DNA from: Croceitalea sp947503285
GTDB taxonomy: Bacteria > Bacteroidota > Bacteroidia > Flavobacteriales > Flavobacteriaceae
Length of the DNA: 64,000 nucleotides
Direction: 5' to 3'
NCBI RefSeq assembly: GCF_036985505.1
Contig: NZ_BTGQ01000005.1
Location: 324,797 to 388,796 of the forward strand
A program made the position numbers and the translations under genes. Position 1 is the stretch's first letter, and every line of letters starts with the position of its first letter. Positions 19,309-28,983 of the stretch are shown here, piece after piece. The notes beneath the pieces were generated by a model. The model ran no database searches, had not been told where the DNA came from, and saw nothing but the letters and a program-made list of their open reading frames with translations.

Positions 19309-19346
19309 CGGTTCCCTTGAAGGTATATTTATTTCTTGGTGTTTGG

Positions 19347-21761
19347 TTATTCTATTTTTAAGCTTTTTACAGGGTTGGCCAAAGCTGATTTCAGGGTTCT
19401 AGTACCGATGGTCAAAACCGCTATGAGCAGTGCCAAGACACCAGAAAGGGCGAAGAAATGCCAACTTAAATCAACACGGTTCGCATAATTCTCAAGCCAT
19501 TCATTGGCAAACCACCAAGCTATTGGGGTAGCTATGAAAAAGGCGATAACGACCAGCTTTACGAAATCTTTGGTCAGTAAGTAGGTCACCGACAGTATAC
19601 TGGCCCCTATTACCTTTCGAATACCGATTTCTTTGGTACGCAGGTTTGTAATCAACATTGACATGGCGAACAACCCAACACAACTCAAGAGTATGGCAAT
19701 TATTGAACCACTTGTGATGAGGGCGGCCATGGTTTTTTCCCTTTTAAAGGTCCTGTCTACATTTTCATCTAGAAAAGAACCTAAAAATTCGGCATTGGGC
19801 TCAATTTTTTTGTAAGTATCCTCAACAAATGAAAAAGACTTGGCCATATTTGAAGAAGCTACTTTAACATAGGCATAGTAAAGTACTTCTTCCTTATCCA
19901 AGAAAAACGTGAGGGGTTCGATATTTTTTGAAATATCTTGAAAGTTGTAATCCTTGACCACCCCGATTATTGGATAACTCAAGCTATCACTAATAGGAAG
20001 GCGTGCGGTCAATGGATGGTCTTCGCCAAGTTCTTTGGCCATACTTTCATTGATGATTACGGATTGGGTATCACTTTCTCGTGAAATATCAAAACCTCGA
20101 CCTTTTACAAATTCCAGCCCCAAGGTTTTGGCATAGTCGTAATCAACCACTAAACTATTGGTACGAACACTTTTACCCTTGTAATCAAAGCCCCAGACAC
20201 TGGAATATTGGCTGCCGTCCCTTCCTCTTCCGAGATTGTTATCAGCAGCGGTGACCGCCATGATATCGGGGTTGTTGGTTAGCGCTTCACGAAGTAGTTT
20301 AACCACGTCATGGCTATTCTTTTTACCATTTAGCGGAAAGGAAAGTACCTGCTCTTTGTCATAGCCCAAATCTTTATTGCGCATGTAATCAAGCTGTCCA
20401 TTGAGCACCAATGTACCACTGATCAAAAGAATCGCAATACCGAACTGCAGTACGATAAGGGCATCGCGCAAACGATTTTTGCCAGAGGAACCCAATTTCC
20501 CCTTTAAGGATTGGATGGTGGATAAACGACTTAACAGCAGCGCAGGGTACCCACCTACGATAAGTGATAAGATTAAGATGAAAAGCAGTGCGGTAAGCAG
20601 CAATTGGGGCGATAACAGAACATCAAATGTAGCATTGGTTCCGAATAAGGCTTGAAATTTGTCTTTTAGCAATACGCTTAATAGTATTCCCAAACCCAGT
20701 GAAATACCAAAAACGATTAGGCTTTCTCCCCAAAACTGTGAAAAAAGCTGGCGTTTTTCCGCCCCGAGCGTTTTGCGCATGCCAATTTCCCTAAGTCGCT
20801 GTGAGCTTTTGGCAATGCTCATGTTAACAAAATTGACACAGGCAATGAATAAAATAAGTAAGGCTACCCCTAAAACTAGATATACTTTTGCCCTACTGAT
20901 TTCAACGAAACCTTTTCTATAATCAACAAAACGCATATCCCTTACAGGTAACAGCCCCAGTTGGGCAAAATCACCATTTGCATTAGGAAGCGCCCCATCA
21001 CGTTTTAGGTTTTCAATGGCCCCTGCATAATGTTGATTGGTAAAGCCCCTACTATTTTCTTCGAACATTTTCGACGTGACCTGTTCTTGTAACTGAAGAA
21101 AAACCTCATGATATTGGGCATTCCAAAGTTCTTTGGTTTCCTCATATTCGGGATTCTTCTTAAAAGGCAGGGCGATATCATAGCTGATGGAACTTTGGTC
21201 GGGCTCGTCAGCAGAAACCGCCTTTACCGTAAAAGGTACATTTTCACCATTGATCAAAACGGTAATGGTTTTTTCGATGGGGTCGGTATCACCAAATAAT
21301 TTTACTGCGGTACTTTCCGTAATCACGACTGAAGAGATTTCTTCAAGGGAATTTTGCCGCGTTCCTTTTATCATCGGAAAACTGAACATCTCAAAAAAAT
21401 CGGCATCAACATAAATAGCGTCCAGACCAAGCTCTTTTTCTTTATAGATGGTCAAGGCCTCTTCTTCAAGAAAGCGGGTTATTTTGTCTACCCCGGGCAC
21501 TTCGGATCTTAGGGCTTCGGCAAAGGGTGTTGGCTGACTGGTGCCTACTTCCGTTCCTTTTGGGGTTTGCCAGGTAATATGGGCCTGATAGAGCCGTTCA
21601 CCGTTTTTATGGAATTTGTCAAAAGAAAGTTGGTGTAGGGAATCCATGGTCAGTAGGGTGGCTACACCAAAGGCCACGGATAGTCCTAAAATTCCGATTA
21701 TGGTAAAAAGTCTGTTTTTCCAAAGGTTTCGTAAGGCGACTTTCAAATAGTTCTTGATCAT
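19347..21761 (-). CDS. ABC permease 6, two-FtsX-domain; last gene of unit C
   Basis: 804 residues, starting MIKNYLKVALRNLWKNRLFT. The first helix is atypical (LSVAFGVATLLTMDSLHQLS in place of the usual GLAxG opening). FtsX domain 1 reads ACVNFVNMSIAKSSQRLREI then GMRKTLGAEK. Domain 2 reads KEIGIRKVIGAS with LLTKDFVKLV, ending NPVKSLKIE. It lies 12 bp after permease 7. Downstream is a 231-bp gap that carries the unit D promoter module, so the seven-gene unit C probably ends here, though I see no clear terminator hairpin. Confidence 0.9.
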   Translation of the reverse strand: MIKNYLKVALRNLWKNRLFTIIGILGLSVAFGVATLLTMDSLHQLSFDKFHKNGERLYQAHITWQTPKGTEVGTSQPTPFAEALRSEVPGVDKITRFLEEEALTIYKEKELGLDAIYVDADFFEMFSFPMIKGTRQNSLEEISSVVITESTAVKLFGDTDPIEKTITVLINGENVPFTVKAVSADEPDQSSISYDIALPFKKNPEYEETKELWNAQYHEVFLQLQEQVTSKMFEENSRGFTNQHYAGAIENLKRDGALPNANGDFAQLGLLPVRDMRFVDYRKGFVEISRAKVYLVLGVALLILFIACVNFVNMSIAKSSQRLREIGMRKTLGAEKRQLFSQFWGESLIVFGISLGLGILLSVLLKDKFQALFGTNATFDVLLSPQLLLTALLFILILSLIVGGYPALLLSRLSTIQSLKGKLGSSGKNRLRDALIVLQFGIAILLISGTLVLNGQLDYMRNKDLGYDKEQVLSFPLNGKKNSHDVVKLLREALTNNPDIMAVTAADNNLGRGRDGSQYSSVWGFDYKGKSVRTNSLVVDYDYAKTLGLEFVKGRGFDISRESDTQSVIINESMAKELGEDHPLTARLPISDSLSYPIIGVVKDYNFQDISKNIEPLTFFLDKEEVLYYAYVKVASSNMAKSFSFVEDTYKKIEPNAEFLGSFLDENVDRTFKREKTMAALITSGSIIAILLSCVGLFAMSMLITNLRTKEIGIRKVIGASILSVTYLLTKDFVKLVVIAFFIATPIAWWFANEWLENYANRVDLSWHFFALSGVLALLIAVLTIGTRTLKSALANPVKSLKIE

Positions 21762-21773
21762 GGTGGTATGTTT

Positions 21774-24179
21774 TTATTCTTCTCGTAATGCTTTGATAGG
21801 GTTCGCCATAGCCGCTTTTACGGATTGGAAACTACAGGTTGCCATGGCAATGAAAAGAGTGCCCAGACCACCCAACAGAAACATCCATACCGAAGGTTGA
21901 ATGCGGTAGGTGAAATTTGTTAACCATTCACCCATGAAAAAATACACCACCGGTGATGCGATTACGAACGAAAGCGTAACCAGTCTGACATATTCTTTTG
22001 AGAAAAAGAATATGTTCTCTTGTAGCGAAGCACCTAAAACTTTTCGAATTCCAATTTCCTTTCTTTTCCGTGACACGATGAATGACATTAAGCCAAAAAG
22101 ACCAAGACAACCAATCAAGATGGAAAGGATTGAAAAAGTCGTAAACCCCTTGAAGATCAAATTCTCGACCGTGTATTCCTTGGCGATGGCGTCATCTAAA
22201 AACTGGACCTTATAAATCGCATCCGTATAGGAGTCTTCCCAAGCATCCTTTACTTTGTCTAGCGCATCGTATGTCGGGCCGCTTGTCTTTATAAAGGCGT
22301 TGCTTTGATAGTACGTCCAGTTCAAGATGATACAGGGCGAAATATCGTATTGCAATGGGTTGTTATGAAAATCTTTTATCACTCCTACTATCGATGCCTG
22401 CCCCTCATTGATCTGAATTTTCTTTCCAATGGCCTCAGCAGGGCTCCATCCATATGATTTTAAAAAGGTCTCATTGACTATGAATTCATCGAACGCCTCT
22501 TTGTTTGAGATAAAATTACGGCCGGCCAGCAATTCAAGATCAAAAAAATCAAGATAATTGACATCCCCAATTTTCATTTCAGCATTCAATGACTCTTCTT
22601 GAGGTTGTTCTGGCAACTTATAATTGGTGCCCAACTGAATTCCATTTACCGCCATTGGTGGCCCTGATCCAAACGAAACCTGTGAAACCCTTGATTCAGC
22701 GCGTAGCTTCCCTTCATAAACAACAGCCTTTTCTTGATTTGGCGAAGGTGTTATGACTACGGCCTCGCTATGAAAACCCAATTCACTGTTCTTAAAATGA
22801 TGCATTTGAAAAGCCAGAATGATTGCGGCAATCACAAACAGCTGCACGATTACGAACTGAAGGGTGACCAATGCCTTTCTCAAGCTGATTTTAGCACCTT
22901 TTGTGGTATTGAATTTAGCATTCAATGCTTGAATGGGCTTAAATGCCGATAAGACTACTGCGGGGTATATGGCAGCTAAGGTTAGCGCCAGCACAACAGC
23001 AGTTAGCAGGTATAGGAAATGTTTGGATTGAAATTTTAAATGAAGCGTGATTACTGATAAATTCTGGTTAAGAAATTCTATCAGACCTTGAATTATAAAG
23101 AGTGACAGTACTGCAGCAGCCACGATTACAAAAGCGTTCTCAAAAACAAATCGCACGATTAGGTGTAGTTGATTACTGCCCATAACTTTTCGAATACCTA
23201 CTTCTTTAGCCCTTGAATGTGATTGGGCGGTCACGAGGTTTACAAAATTGATTAAGGCAATCAGCAGTATGAACAATGAGATATAAGTTGCGATGGTCAA
23301 TATGTTCTTGGGCATGATATACCCACCGGGACTACCACCATAAAGGGTTTCGTTATGAATGTCACCTAAGGGCTGCAAGTGGTATGAAATACGCTTGTCA
23401 TCTTGGGCGTTCAAGTATTTTTTCTTCCAAGAATCGATTTTTGATTCAAGAGGTGTTTTTTGGGCTATATCGTTCAAGACCAAATAGGTAGTTCCCTGAT
23501 AATTGCCTGACCAATTTGCAGAAAAATAGGGATTATTGACCTTGAAAAACTCATAGGGAATCAGCATATTGTATTGATGGTCGGTATTCCCTTTCGGGTT
23601 TTCAATCACCCCAGTCACGGTCAGGGGATCTTTACTTTGTAATAATATGGTCTTACCAAGGGCATCTTGATAATTTTTGGATGAAAGGCCAAAGTAGCGT
23701 TGCGCCAGTTTTTTTGTCAGCACCACAGAGGCCATTTCCTTTAATGCCGTGTTTTGGTCACCGGCGAGCCATTCCATATCAAAAACTTTCGGATATTGGG
23801 CATCAACAAAAAGCACGCCCGGTTCTTCAAATAAGTTCTGGTTGTTGACTGGATCCCCAATTTTAAAAACCCGACTTACCGGTCCTGAAATTTGGGTGAT
23901 GGTCTTGATTTCTGGAAAATCAGTTCGAAGCGCCTCTGCCAATGGATACGCCGTAGTATTCCAATAGAGGGTTTCATTGGGCAATTTGTTGTGTTGGACC
24001 ACGCGGTAGGTGGTGTCCGATTTTTCGTGAAAGGTATCAAATGTCGATTCGTATTCCACAAAAATCAAAATAACGATACAAACACTGAAACCAAGGGTAA
24101 GCCCCAAGATATTTATAAAAGAACTTGAACTGTTTTTTATCAGGTTGCGCCAAGCAATTTTCAAATAGTTTTTAAACAT
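21774..24179 (-). CDS. ABC permease 7, two-FtsX-domain
   Basis: 801 residues from ATG 24179 (MFKNYLKIAWRNLIKN). The frame stays open for 57 more codons upstream, but that part only re-reads the 3' end of permease 8 in another frame. FtsX domain 1 is the least typical after permease 12 (ALINFVNLVTAQSHSRAKEV, then GIRKVMGSNQ). Domain 2 reads KEIGIRKVLGASLQENIFFF with SKEYVRLV in place of SKDFLKLV, ending NPIKALREE. The 49 bp around its start codon are identical to those around the start of permease 8. Confidence 0.9.
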   Translation of the reverse strand: MFKNYLKIAWRNLIKNSSSSFINILGLTLGFSVCIVILIFVEYESTFDTFHEKSDTTYRVVQHNKLPNETLYWNTTAYPLAEALRTDFPEIKTITQISGPVSRVFKIGDPVNNQNLFEEPGVLFVDAQYPKVFDMEWLAGDQNTALKEMASVVLTKKLAQRYFGLSSKNYQDALGKTILLQSKDPLTVTGVIENPKGNTDHQYNMLIPYEFFKVNNPYFSANWSGNYQGTTYLVLNDIAQKTPLESKIDSWKKKYLNAQDDKRISYHLQPLGDIHNETLYGGSPGGYIMPKNILTIATYISLFILLIALINFVNLVTAQSHSRAKEVGIRKVMGSNQLHLIVRFVFENAFVIVAAAVLSLFIIQGLIEFLNQNLSVITLHLKFQSKHFLYLLTAVVLALTLAAIYPAVVLSAFKPIQALNAKFNTTKGAKISLRKALVTLQFVIVQLFVIAAIILAFQMHHFKNSELGFHSEAVVITPSPNQEKAVVYEGKLRAESRVSQVSFGSGPPMAVNGIQLGTNYKLPEQPQEESLNAEMKIGDVNYLDFFDLELLAGRNFISNKEAFDEFIVNETFLKSYGWSPAEAIGKKIQINEGQASIVGVIKDFHNNPLQYDISPCIILNWTYYQSNAFIKTSGPTYDALDKVKDAWEDSYTDAIYKVQFLDDAIAKEYTVENLIFKGFTTFSILSILIGCLGLFGLMSFIVSRKRKEIGIRKVLGASLQENIFFFSKEYVRLVTLSFVIASPVVYFFMGEWLTNFTYRIQPSVWMFLLGGLGTLFIAMATCSFQSVKAAMANPIKALREE

Positions 24180-24202
24180 AATGGTTCTTTTTTTGATTAT
24201 TC
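24154..24202. repeat. 49-bp junction repeat, copy 1
   Basis: This stretch covers the first eight codons of permease 7, its leader and the last codons of permease 8. It is identical over 49 bp to 26538-26586 at the permease 9/8 junction. Outside it the two junctions diverge quickly. Confidence 0.85.
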
Positions 24203-26563
24203 GGTTCGAAGGCTTTTTACAGGGTTGGCCATAGCGGATGCAATTGCTTGATAGGCCACTGTTAACAGTGTAATTAGTATCGCGATGAGGCCTGTTGCTA
24301 CATATATGCTCCAATCTATCGTGATACGATAGGCGAAATTTTGAAGCCATGAATTCATCAATAATAGGGATATAGGTATGGCAATAAAAAAGGCAATTAG
24401 AACTGTTTTTAGAAAATCTCTGGTCAACAGAATGACCATTTTATTAACCGGAGCACCCAGAACCCTACGAATGCCTATTTCCTTTGTTTTTTGCTGAGTT
24501 ACTATTGCGGCCAATCCGAAAAGCCCAAAAGAAGCCAATAAAACTGCAATGATGGAAAAGTAATTTATTGTTTTTCCTAAACGAAACTCAGTTTTGTACA
24601 TTCTATCAAAACGCTCGTCCAAGAATTGATATTCAAAGGGATAAGAGGAGTACTTTGAAAATGTATCCTCTAAAATTTTCATAGTCTGTGATAATTGATC
24701 AGGATTTATCTTCACTGAGATGACCCTTGAATAGTTGGTCAAACTTATCATTAGTGGTTCTACTTTGCTATGAAGCGAGTGCATATTGAAATCTTTGACA
24801 ACCCCGATTACCGTTTCAGTACCATTATGGTCAAAGTGTTTTCCAATGGCTTCTTCTGGATTCCAACCCAAGTTTTTTGCCGCGGTCTCATTTATAATAT
24901 AACCTTCTTCTAAATCAGTTCCATAATCCGTAGAGAAGTTTCTACCGGCCAAAAGCTTTATGTTAAAAACATCTAAGTAATCAAAATCAACACGGGTATG
25001 GTAAATGGCCAAGTCATCTTCTGGGCTACCACCTTCTTCATCATTAATAATCGTGCTTGATTGTATATTATTAGGAAGCCCGTTTGATGAGGTGACCCCT
25101 AAAATTGCAGCATTTGAAATGAGGTCATTTTTAATTGATTGCATATTGTTTTGAACTGCTTTTTCCCTAATAGGAATAGTAACAATGTGATTTTTGGTGT
25201 ACCCAAGGTCTTTGCTTCTAACATATGACATTTGCTGAAACACTACAATACCACCCACTACCAATACAAATGAGGCAACGTATTGACAGCTAATAAGGGT
25301 TTTTTGAACGGTTAGGCCTTTTTGAATTTTTGAAGGGTTCCCTTTAAGAATTTGACTTGGCCTCAATGAAGAAACCACGATAGCAGGATATATGCCCGAC
25401 AGTAAAGAGACTATTGCCAATAATAAAAGTATTCCTAAAATATAAGTAGGCTTCAATAAGGTTTGAAAATCGAGGGTACGTTCAATAAGCTCGTTGAAAG
25501 AAGGTAGAAGAAGGTAGCTGGTACCAATGGCGATTATTAAGGCAAGTATTGAGAATAACATTGACTCGCCTAAAAGTTGTACCATGATTTGCTTTTTATG
25601 GGCACCTATAACTTTTCTAACACCAACTTCCTTCATCCTTTTTACTGAACGGGCAACGGAGAGGTTAATGTAATTGATACATGCCAAGAGCAAAATAATA
25701 ATGGCAATGAGCAACATGATTCCCACAAAGGTCTTGTTCCCCCGAATACCGATGTCACCGTTGATATTTGAGCTAAAATGTAAATCTGATAAAGGCTGTA
25801 CGAAGTACTCATTACGAAAGGGGTAGCTATCATCTTGTTGGTATTTTGCTAAAAAGGACGGGAATTTTGATTCGAGCATGCCGCTAGTAGTACCATTTGC
25901 CAATGTCATAAAAACATAGGGGGAGTTGTTCATCCATTTTTGCTTTTGATAGTTCTCATCAAGGGCGATATTAAATACAAAGTCATAATTGAAGGAAACA
26001 TGATCGGGGGGACTTTTAATAATACCCGTTACCTGAAAGGTTTGGCCATCTAAAAAAATCGTTTCGCGGAATACATCCACTTTCCCAAAGTATTTTTTTG
26101 CTAGCTTTTCTGTAAGCACAATACCATTGATCTCGTTTAGTGCGACATCGGCATTCCCTAGTAAAAAATGGCTTCTGAAAACCTTGAAAAAACTACTTTC
26201 AGCTTTAAGCCCTATTTCTTCAGAAAAATTTTTGTCATGGGTGTTTATGAGTGCATAGTGGGGTTGCAAAGCCACAGCTTCCTCAACTTCTGGAAACTCT
26301 TCTTTCATGGTTTTTGCCAAGGGTGCAGGCATTGAAGCGTACAGCTCACTTCCTAAATATTCGTTGCCATGTTGTTGCTGATATACCCTGTAGATGTTTT
26401 CATGGTTTTCGTAATAGGTATTGAACGATCTTTCATATGAGATATAGAGTACCATCACAATGAAACAACTTATACCCGCGGCCAGACCTCCAATATTTAT
26501 GAAGGAATATAATTTTTGCTTAAAAAGATTTCTCCAGGCAATTTTCAAATAGTTTTTAAACAT
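24197..26563 (-). CDS. ABC permease 8, two-FtsX-domain
   Basis: 788 residues from ATG 26563 (MFKNYLKIAWRNLFKQ). As for permease 7, a 57-codon upstream extension is rejected because it overlaps permease 9. FtsX domain 1 reads ACINYINLSVARSVKRMKEV then GVRKVIGAHK. Domain 2 reads KEIGIRRVLGAPVNKMVILL, with Arg for the usual Lys, ending NPVKSLRTE. The first periplasmic domain resembles that of permease 5. It lies 17 bp after permease 9 and 17 bp before permease 7; both junctions have the same leader, TAATGGTTC reversed ahead of the ATG. Confidence 0.9.
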   Translation of the reverse strand: MFKNYLKIAWRNLFKQKLYSFINIGGLAAGISCFIVMVLYISYERSFNTYYENHENIYRVYQQQHGNEYLGSELYASMPAPLAKTMKEEFPEVEEAVALQPHYALINTHDKNFSEEIGLKAESSFFKVFRSHFLLGNADVALNEINGIVLTEKLAKKYFGKVDVFRETIFLDGQTFQVTGIIKSPPDHVSFNYDFVFNIALDENYQKQKWMNNSPYVFMTLANGTTSGMLESKFPSFLAKYQQDDSYPFRNEYFVQPLSDLHFSSNINGDIGIRGNKTFVGIMLLIAIIILLLACINYINLSVARSVKRMKEVGVRKVIGAHKKQIMVQLLGESMLFSILALIIAIGTSYLLLPSFNELIERTLDFQTLLKPTYILGILLLLAIVSLLSGIYPAIVVSSLRPSQILKGNPSKIQKGLTVQKTLISCQYVASFVLVVGGIVVFQQMSYVRSKDLGYTKNHIVTIPIREKAVQNNMQSIKNDLISNAAILGVTSSNGLPNNIQSSTIINDEEGGSPEDDLAIYHTRVDFDYLDVFNIKLLAGRNFSTDYGTDLEEGYIINETAAKNLGWNPEEAIGKHFDHNGTETVIGVVKDFNMHSLHSKVEPLMISLTNYSRVISVKINPDQLSQTMKILEDTFSKYSSYPFEYQFLDERFDRMYKTEFRLGKTINYFSIIAVLLASFGLFGLAAIVTQQKTKEIGIRRVLGAPVNKMVILLTRDFLKTVLIAFFIAIPISLLLMNSWLQNFAYRITIDWSIYVATGLIAILITLLTVAYQAIASAMANPVKSLRTE

Positions 26564-26586
26564 AATGGTTCTTTTTTTGATTATTC
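26538..26586. repeat. 49-bp junction repeat, copy 2
   Basis: Same 49 bp as 24154-24202, here at the start of permease 8 and the end of permease 9. Homology at junctions like these would allow whole-gene duplication or loss by unequal crossing-over. Confidence 0.85.
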
Positions 26587-28935
26587 TGACCGAAGGCTTT
26601 TTACTGGGTTGACATTTGCTGCCTTCAAAGCTTGTGAACTTATGGTCAGCCATGCAATAATCAGTGATAGTACGGATGCGCTTATGAAGATCCAGATACT
26701 TAAATCGATTGTATAAGCAAATTGGGCCAACCATTGCTTCATAAAAAAGAAGGAGAGCGGTAGCGCGATTATGATTGACGCCAATACCAGACTGATAAAA
26801 TCTTTGGAAAACAGTAGCATAATATTCGATGCCGATGCACCAAGTACTCTTCGAATACCAATCTCTTTAATTCTACGTTCAGCCGTAAAGGCCGCTAGGC
26901 CAAAAAGCCCTAAGCAAGAAATGAGGATGGCAAAACCAGCAAGGTAGGAAGACAATGCGCCTACTCGCTTTTCAGATTCGTAAAGTGCTTGGTAGCTTCT
27001 GTCTAAAAAAGCGTAATCAAATGTATATCCAGGGGCAAATTGTTGGTAAAGTGATTTGATTCTGGCTAGAGCTTCTTTTTCTCGACCTGCTGCTAACCTG
27101 GCTGCGACGGTCCAGGTATTCTCTAGGTGAAAGTAGGCAGGCTTCACAGGCTCATGAAGCGAGGTATAGTGAAAGTCTTTCAGTATGCCGATAACTTCGA
27201 GGTTAAAACCTTCTGAAAGCTGAATCTTTTGTCCTATGGCCTCTTTAGCAGCGAACCCCATAACCTTTGCAGCTGCTTCATTGATGATTATTTTGGTGCT
27301 GTCAGTTGCAAGCTCTTGGGTAAACCATCTCCCTTCCGCCATTTGAAACCTCATCGTTTCATAGAAGTCGTAGTCTACAAAGAACCGTTCAAAAACAATG
27401 CGTTCTTCTGGTGATTTTCCGCTCCATTCCAAGCCAGGGTTTGAGCTTACCTGCCCCAGCAAACTATGACTTGTGCCACCAGCATGTACTACTCCAGGTA
27501 TTTTTTTCAGCTCATTGAAGAAAGCCGCTCTTTGAGCTGGTATACCCCCATCTTGACGGAATAAAATGACGTTATCTTTATCGTATCCAAGATGTTTCGT
27601 ATTTAGGTATTGGGTTTGGCGATGAATGACAACGACCCCAACGATGAGTATAATCGTGATTGTAAATTGAAAAATGACCATACCTTTTCTTACCCAAATT
27701 TCGCCTAAAGAGTTCTTGATCTCACTTTTCAAAACTTGTATTGGCCTAAAATGGGTAAGGTAAAACGCCGGATAGCTACCCGCAAGAATGCCTGTAACAA
27801 ACACCGTAGCAATTGAAATGGCAACCAGTTCAGGTGTCATTGATAGTATAATGTTCTTATTAGTGATTTCATTGAAGGGGGAAAGTAGCATTGAAACCAA
27901 CACATAAGACATGAGCATTGAGAAGAAAGAGACTAAGATGGCTTCTCCAATGTACTGGCGAATCAGTCCGCTCCGACCGGCGCCCACCGTCTTGCGGATG
28001 CCAACCTCATGGGCTCGCTTAGTGGCGCGTGCAGTCGAAAGGTTCATGAAATTGATGCAGGCGATGACCAATATGAAGATAGCAATCAGCGAAAATAACC
28101 TGACGTATACTATGCGACCTCCATCCAGAACCCCGTTTGTGTACCTTCCTTGCAGGTATTGATCAGAGTACTTTTTGAGGAAAAGCTCTGAATTGCCATT
28201 CGCGACCTTAGATTTGACGTATCCCGAAATTTTCTCAGACGTAACGTCAGAACTTATTCCATCTTCTAAGACAACATAAGTAAGTGGTCCGGTATTGGCC
28301 CAGTCGTTTGCCCACACTGCTTGATCTAGAAAGTCTTGAAGGGGAAGTACAAAATCAAAGATATAGGTCGATTTTCTGTTGATATTTTCAAAAACCCCGG
28401 TAACGGTAAAGTCCCTATCTTCTCCATAACGTAAGGTTTTGCCCATTGCTTTGGTTGCATCGCCAAAAAGCTTTTTGGCCAGATTTCTAGAAATACAGAT
28501 GGATGTTTTATCATTGAGAACCGTATTGGGGTCGCCTAAAATAAGGGGGTATGTGAAAATATTGAAAAAGTCTTTCCCTGCGTGATAACCACTTTCCCTT
28601 ACAAAGATATTTTCATATGATAATAGCGAGGGGTAGATCCAAGTGGTTGTTGTCGCGTATTGAACATCAGGAAAGTCGGCCTTAAGTGACTCGCCCAAAA
28701 GACCAGGTGTACCAGTGGATACAGACTTGTCATTAGCGTATGTCTCTAGCATCATCACCTGATAGAGCCGGTCATCTTTTTCGTGAAATTTATCGATAGA
28801 GAACTCATCCTGTACCCATAAATAAATGAAGAAAGCGCATGTCAAACCTGTGGTCAGTCCAATAACGTTGATTAATAAACTGGTCTTATACTTTTTAAAA
28901 CTTCGCAATGCAATTGTTAGGTTGTGTTTTAACAT
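26581..28935 (-). CDS. ABC permease 9, two-FtsX-domain
   Basis: 784 residues, the shortest of the set, starting MLKHNLTIALRSFKKYK. FtsX domain 1 reads ACINFMNLSTARATKRAHEV then GIRKTVGAGR. Domain 2 reads KEIGIRRVLGASASNIMLLF with SKDFISLV, ending NPVKSLRSE. It is the clear sister of permease 2: same MLKHNL start, INVIGLTTGL versus INLIGLSTGL, and KKYSDQYLQGRYTNG versus FTKYSDNYLKGTYENG before FtsX domain 1. It follows permease 10 after 48 bp in unit C. Confidence 0.9.
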   Translation of the reverse strand: MLKHNLTIALRSFKKYKTSLLINVIGLTTGLTCAFFIYLWVQDEFSIDKFHEKDDRLYQVMMLETYANDKSVSTGTPGLLGESLKADFPDVQYATTTTWIYPSLLSYENIFVRESGYHAGKDFFNIFTYPLILGDPNTVLNDKTSICISRNLAKKLFGDATKAMGKTLRYGEDRDFTVTGVFENINRKSTYIFDFVLPLQDFLDQAVWANDWANTGPLTYVVLEDGISSDVTSEKISGYVKSKVANGNSELFLKKYSDQYLQGRYTNGVLDGGRIVYVRLFSLIAIFILVIACINFMNLSTARATKRAHEVGIRKTVGAGRSGLIRQYIGEAILVSFFSMLMSYVLVSMLLSPFNEITNKNIILSMTPELVAISIATVFVTGILAGSYPAFYLTHFRPIQVLKSEIKNSLGEIWVRKGMVIFQFTITIILIVGVVVIHRQTQYLNTKHLGYDKDNVILFRQDGGIPAQRAAFFNELKKIPGVVHAGGTSHSLLGQVSSNPGLEWSGKSPEERIVFERFFVDYDFYETMRFQMAEGRWFTQELATDSTKIIINEAAAKVMGFAAKEAIGQKIQLSEGFNLEVIGILKDFHYTSLHEPVKPAYFHLENTWTVAARLAAGREKEALARIKSLYQQFAPGYTFDYAFLDRSYQALYESEKRVGALSSYLAGFAILISCLGLFGLAAFTAERRIKEIGIRRVLGASASNIMLLFSKDFISLVLASIIIALPLSFFFMKQWLAQFAYTIDLSIWIFISASVLSLIIAWLTISSQALKAANVNPVKSLRSE

Positions 28936-28983
28936 GATACTTGTTTTAATAATTATTCCACTTTCAGATGTTTTTTTAATTGG

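Noticed and set aside
24180..26734. N-terminal extensions of permeases 7 and 8 (57 codons each) and of permeases 3 and 5
   Set aside because: The extra codons read the 3' end of the upstream permease (or unconserved leader for permease 5) in another frame. Only the downstream ATGs align with the common MFKNYLKIAWRN-type start.
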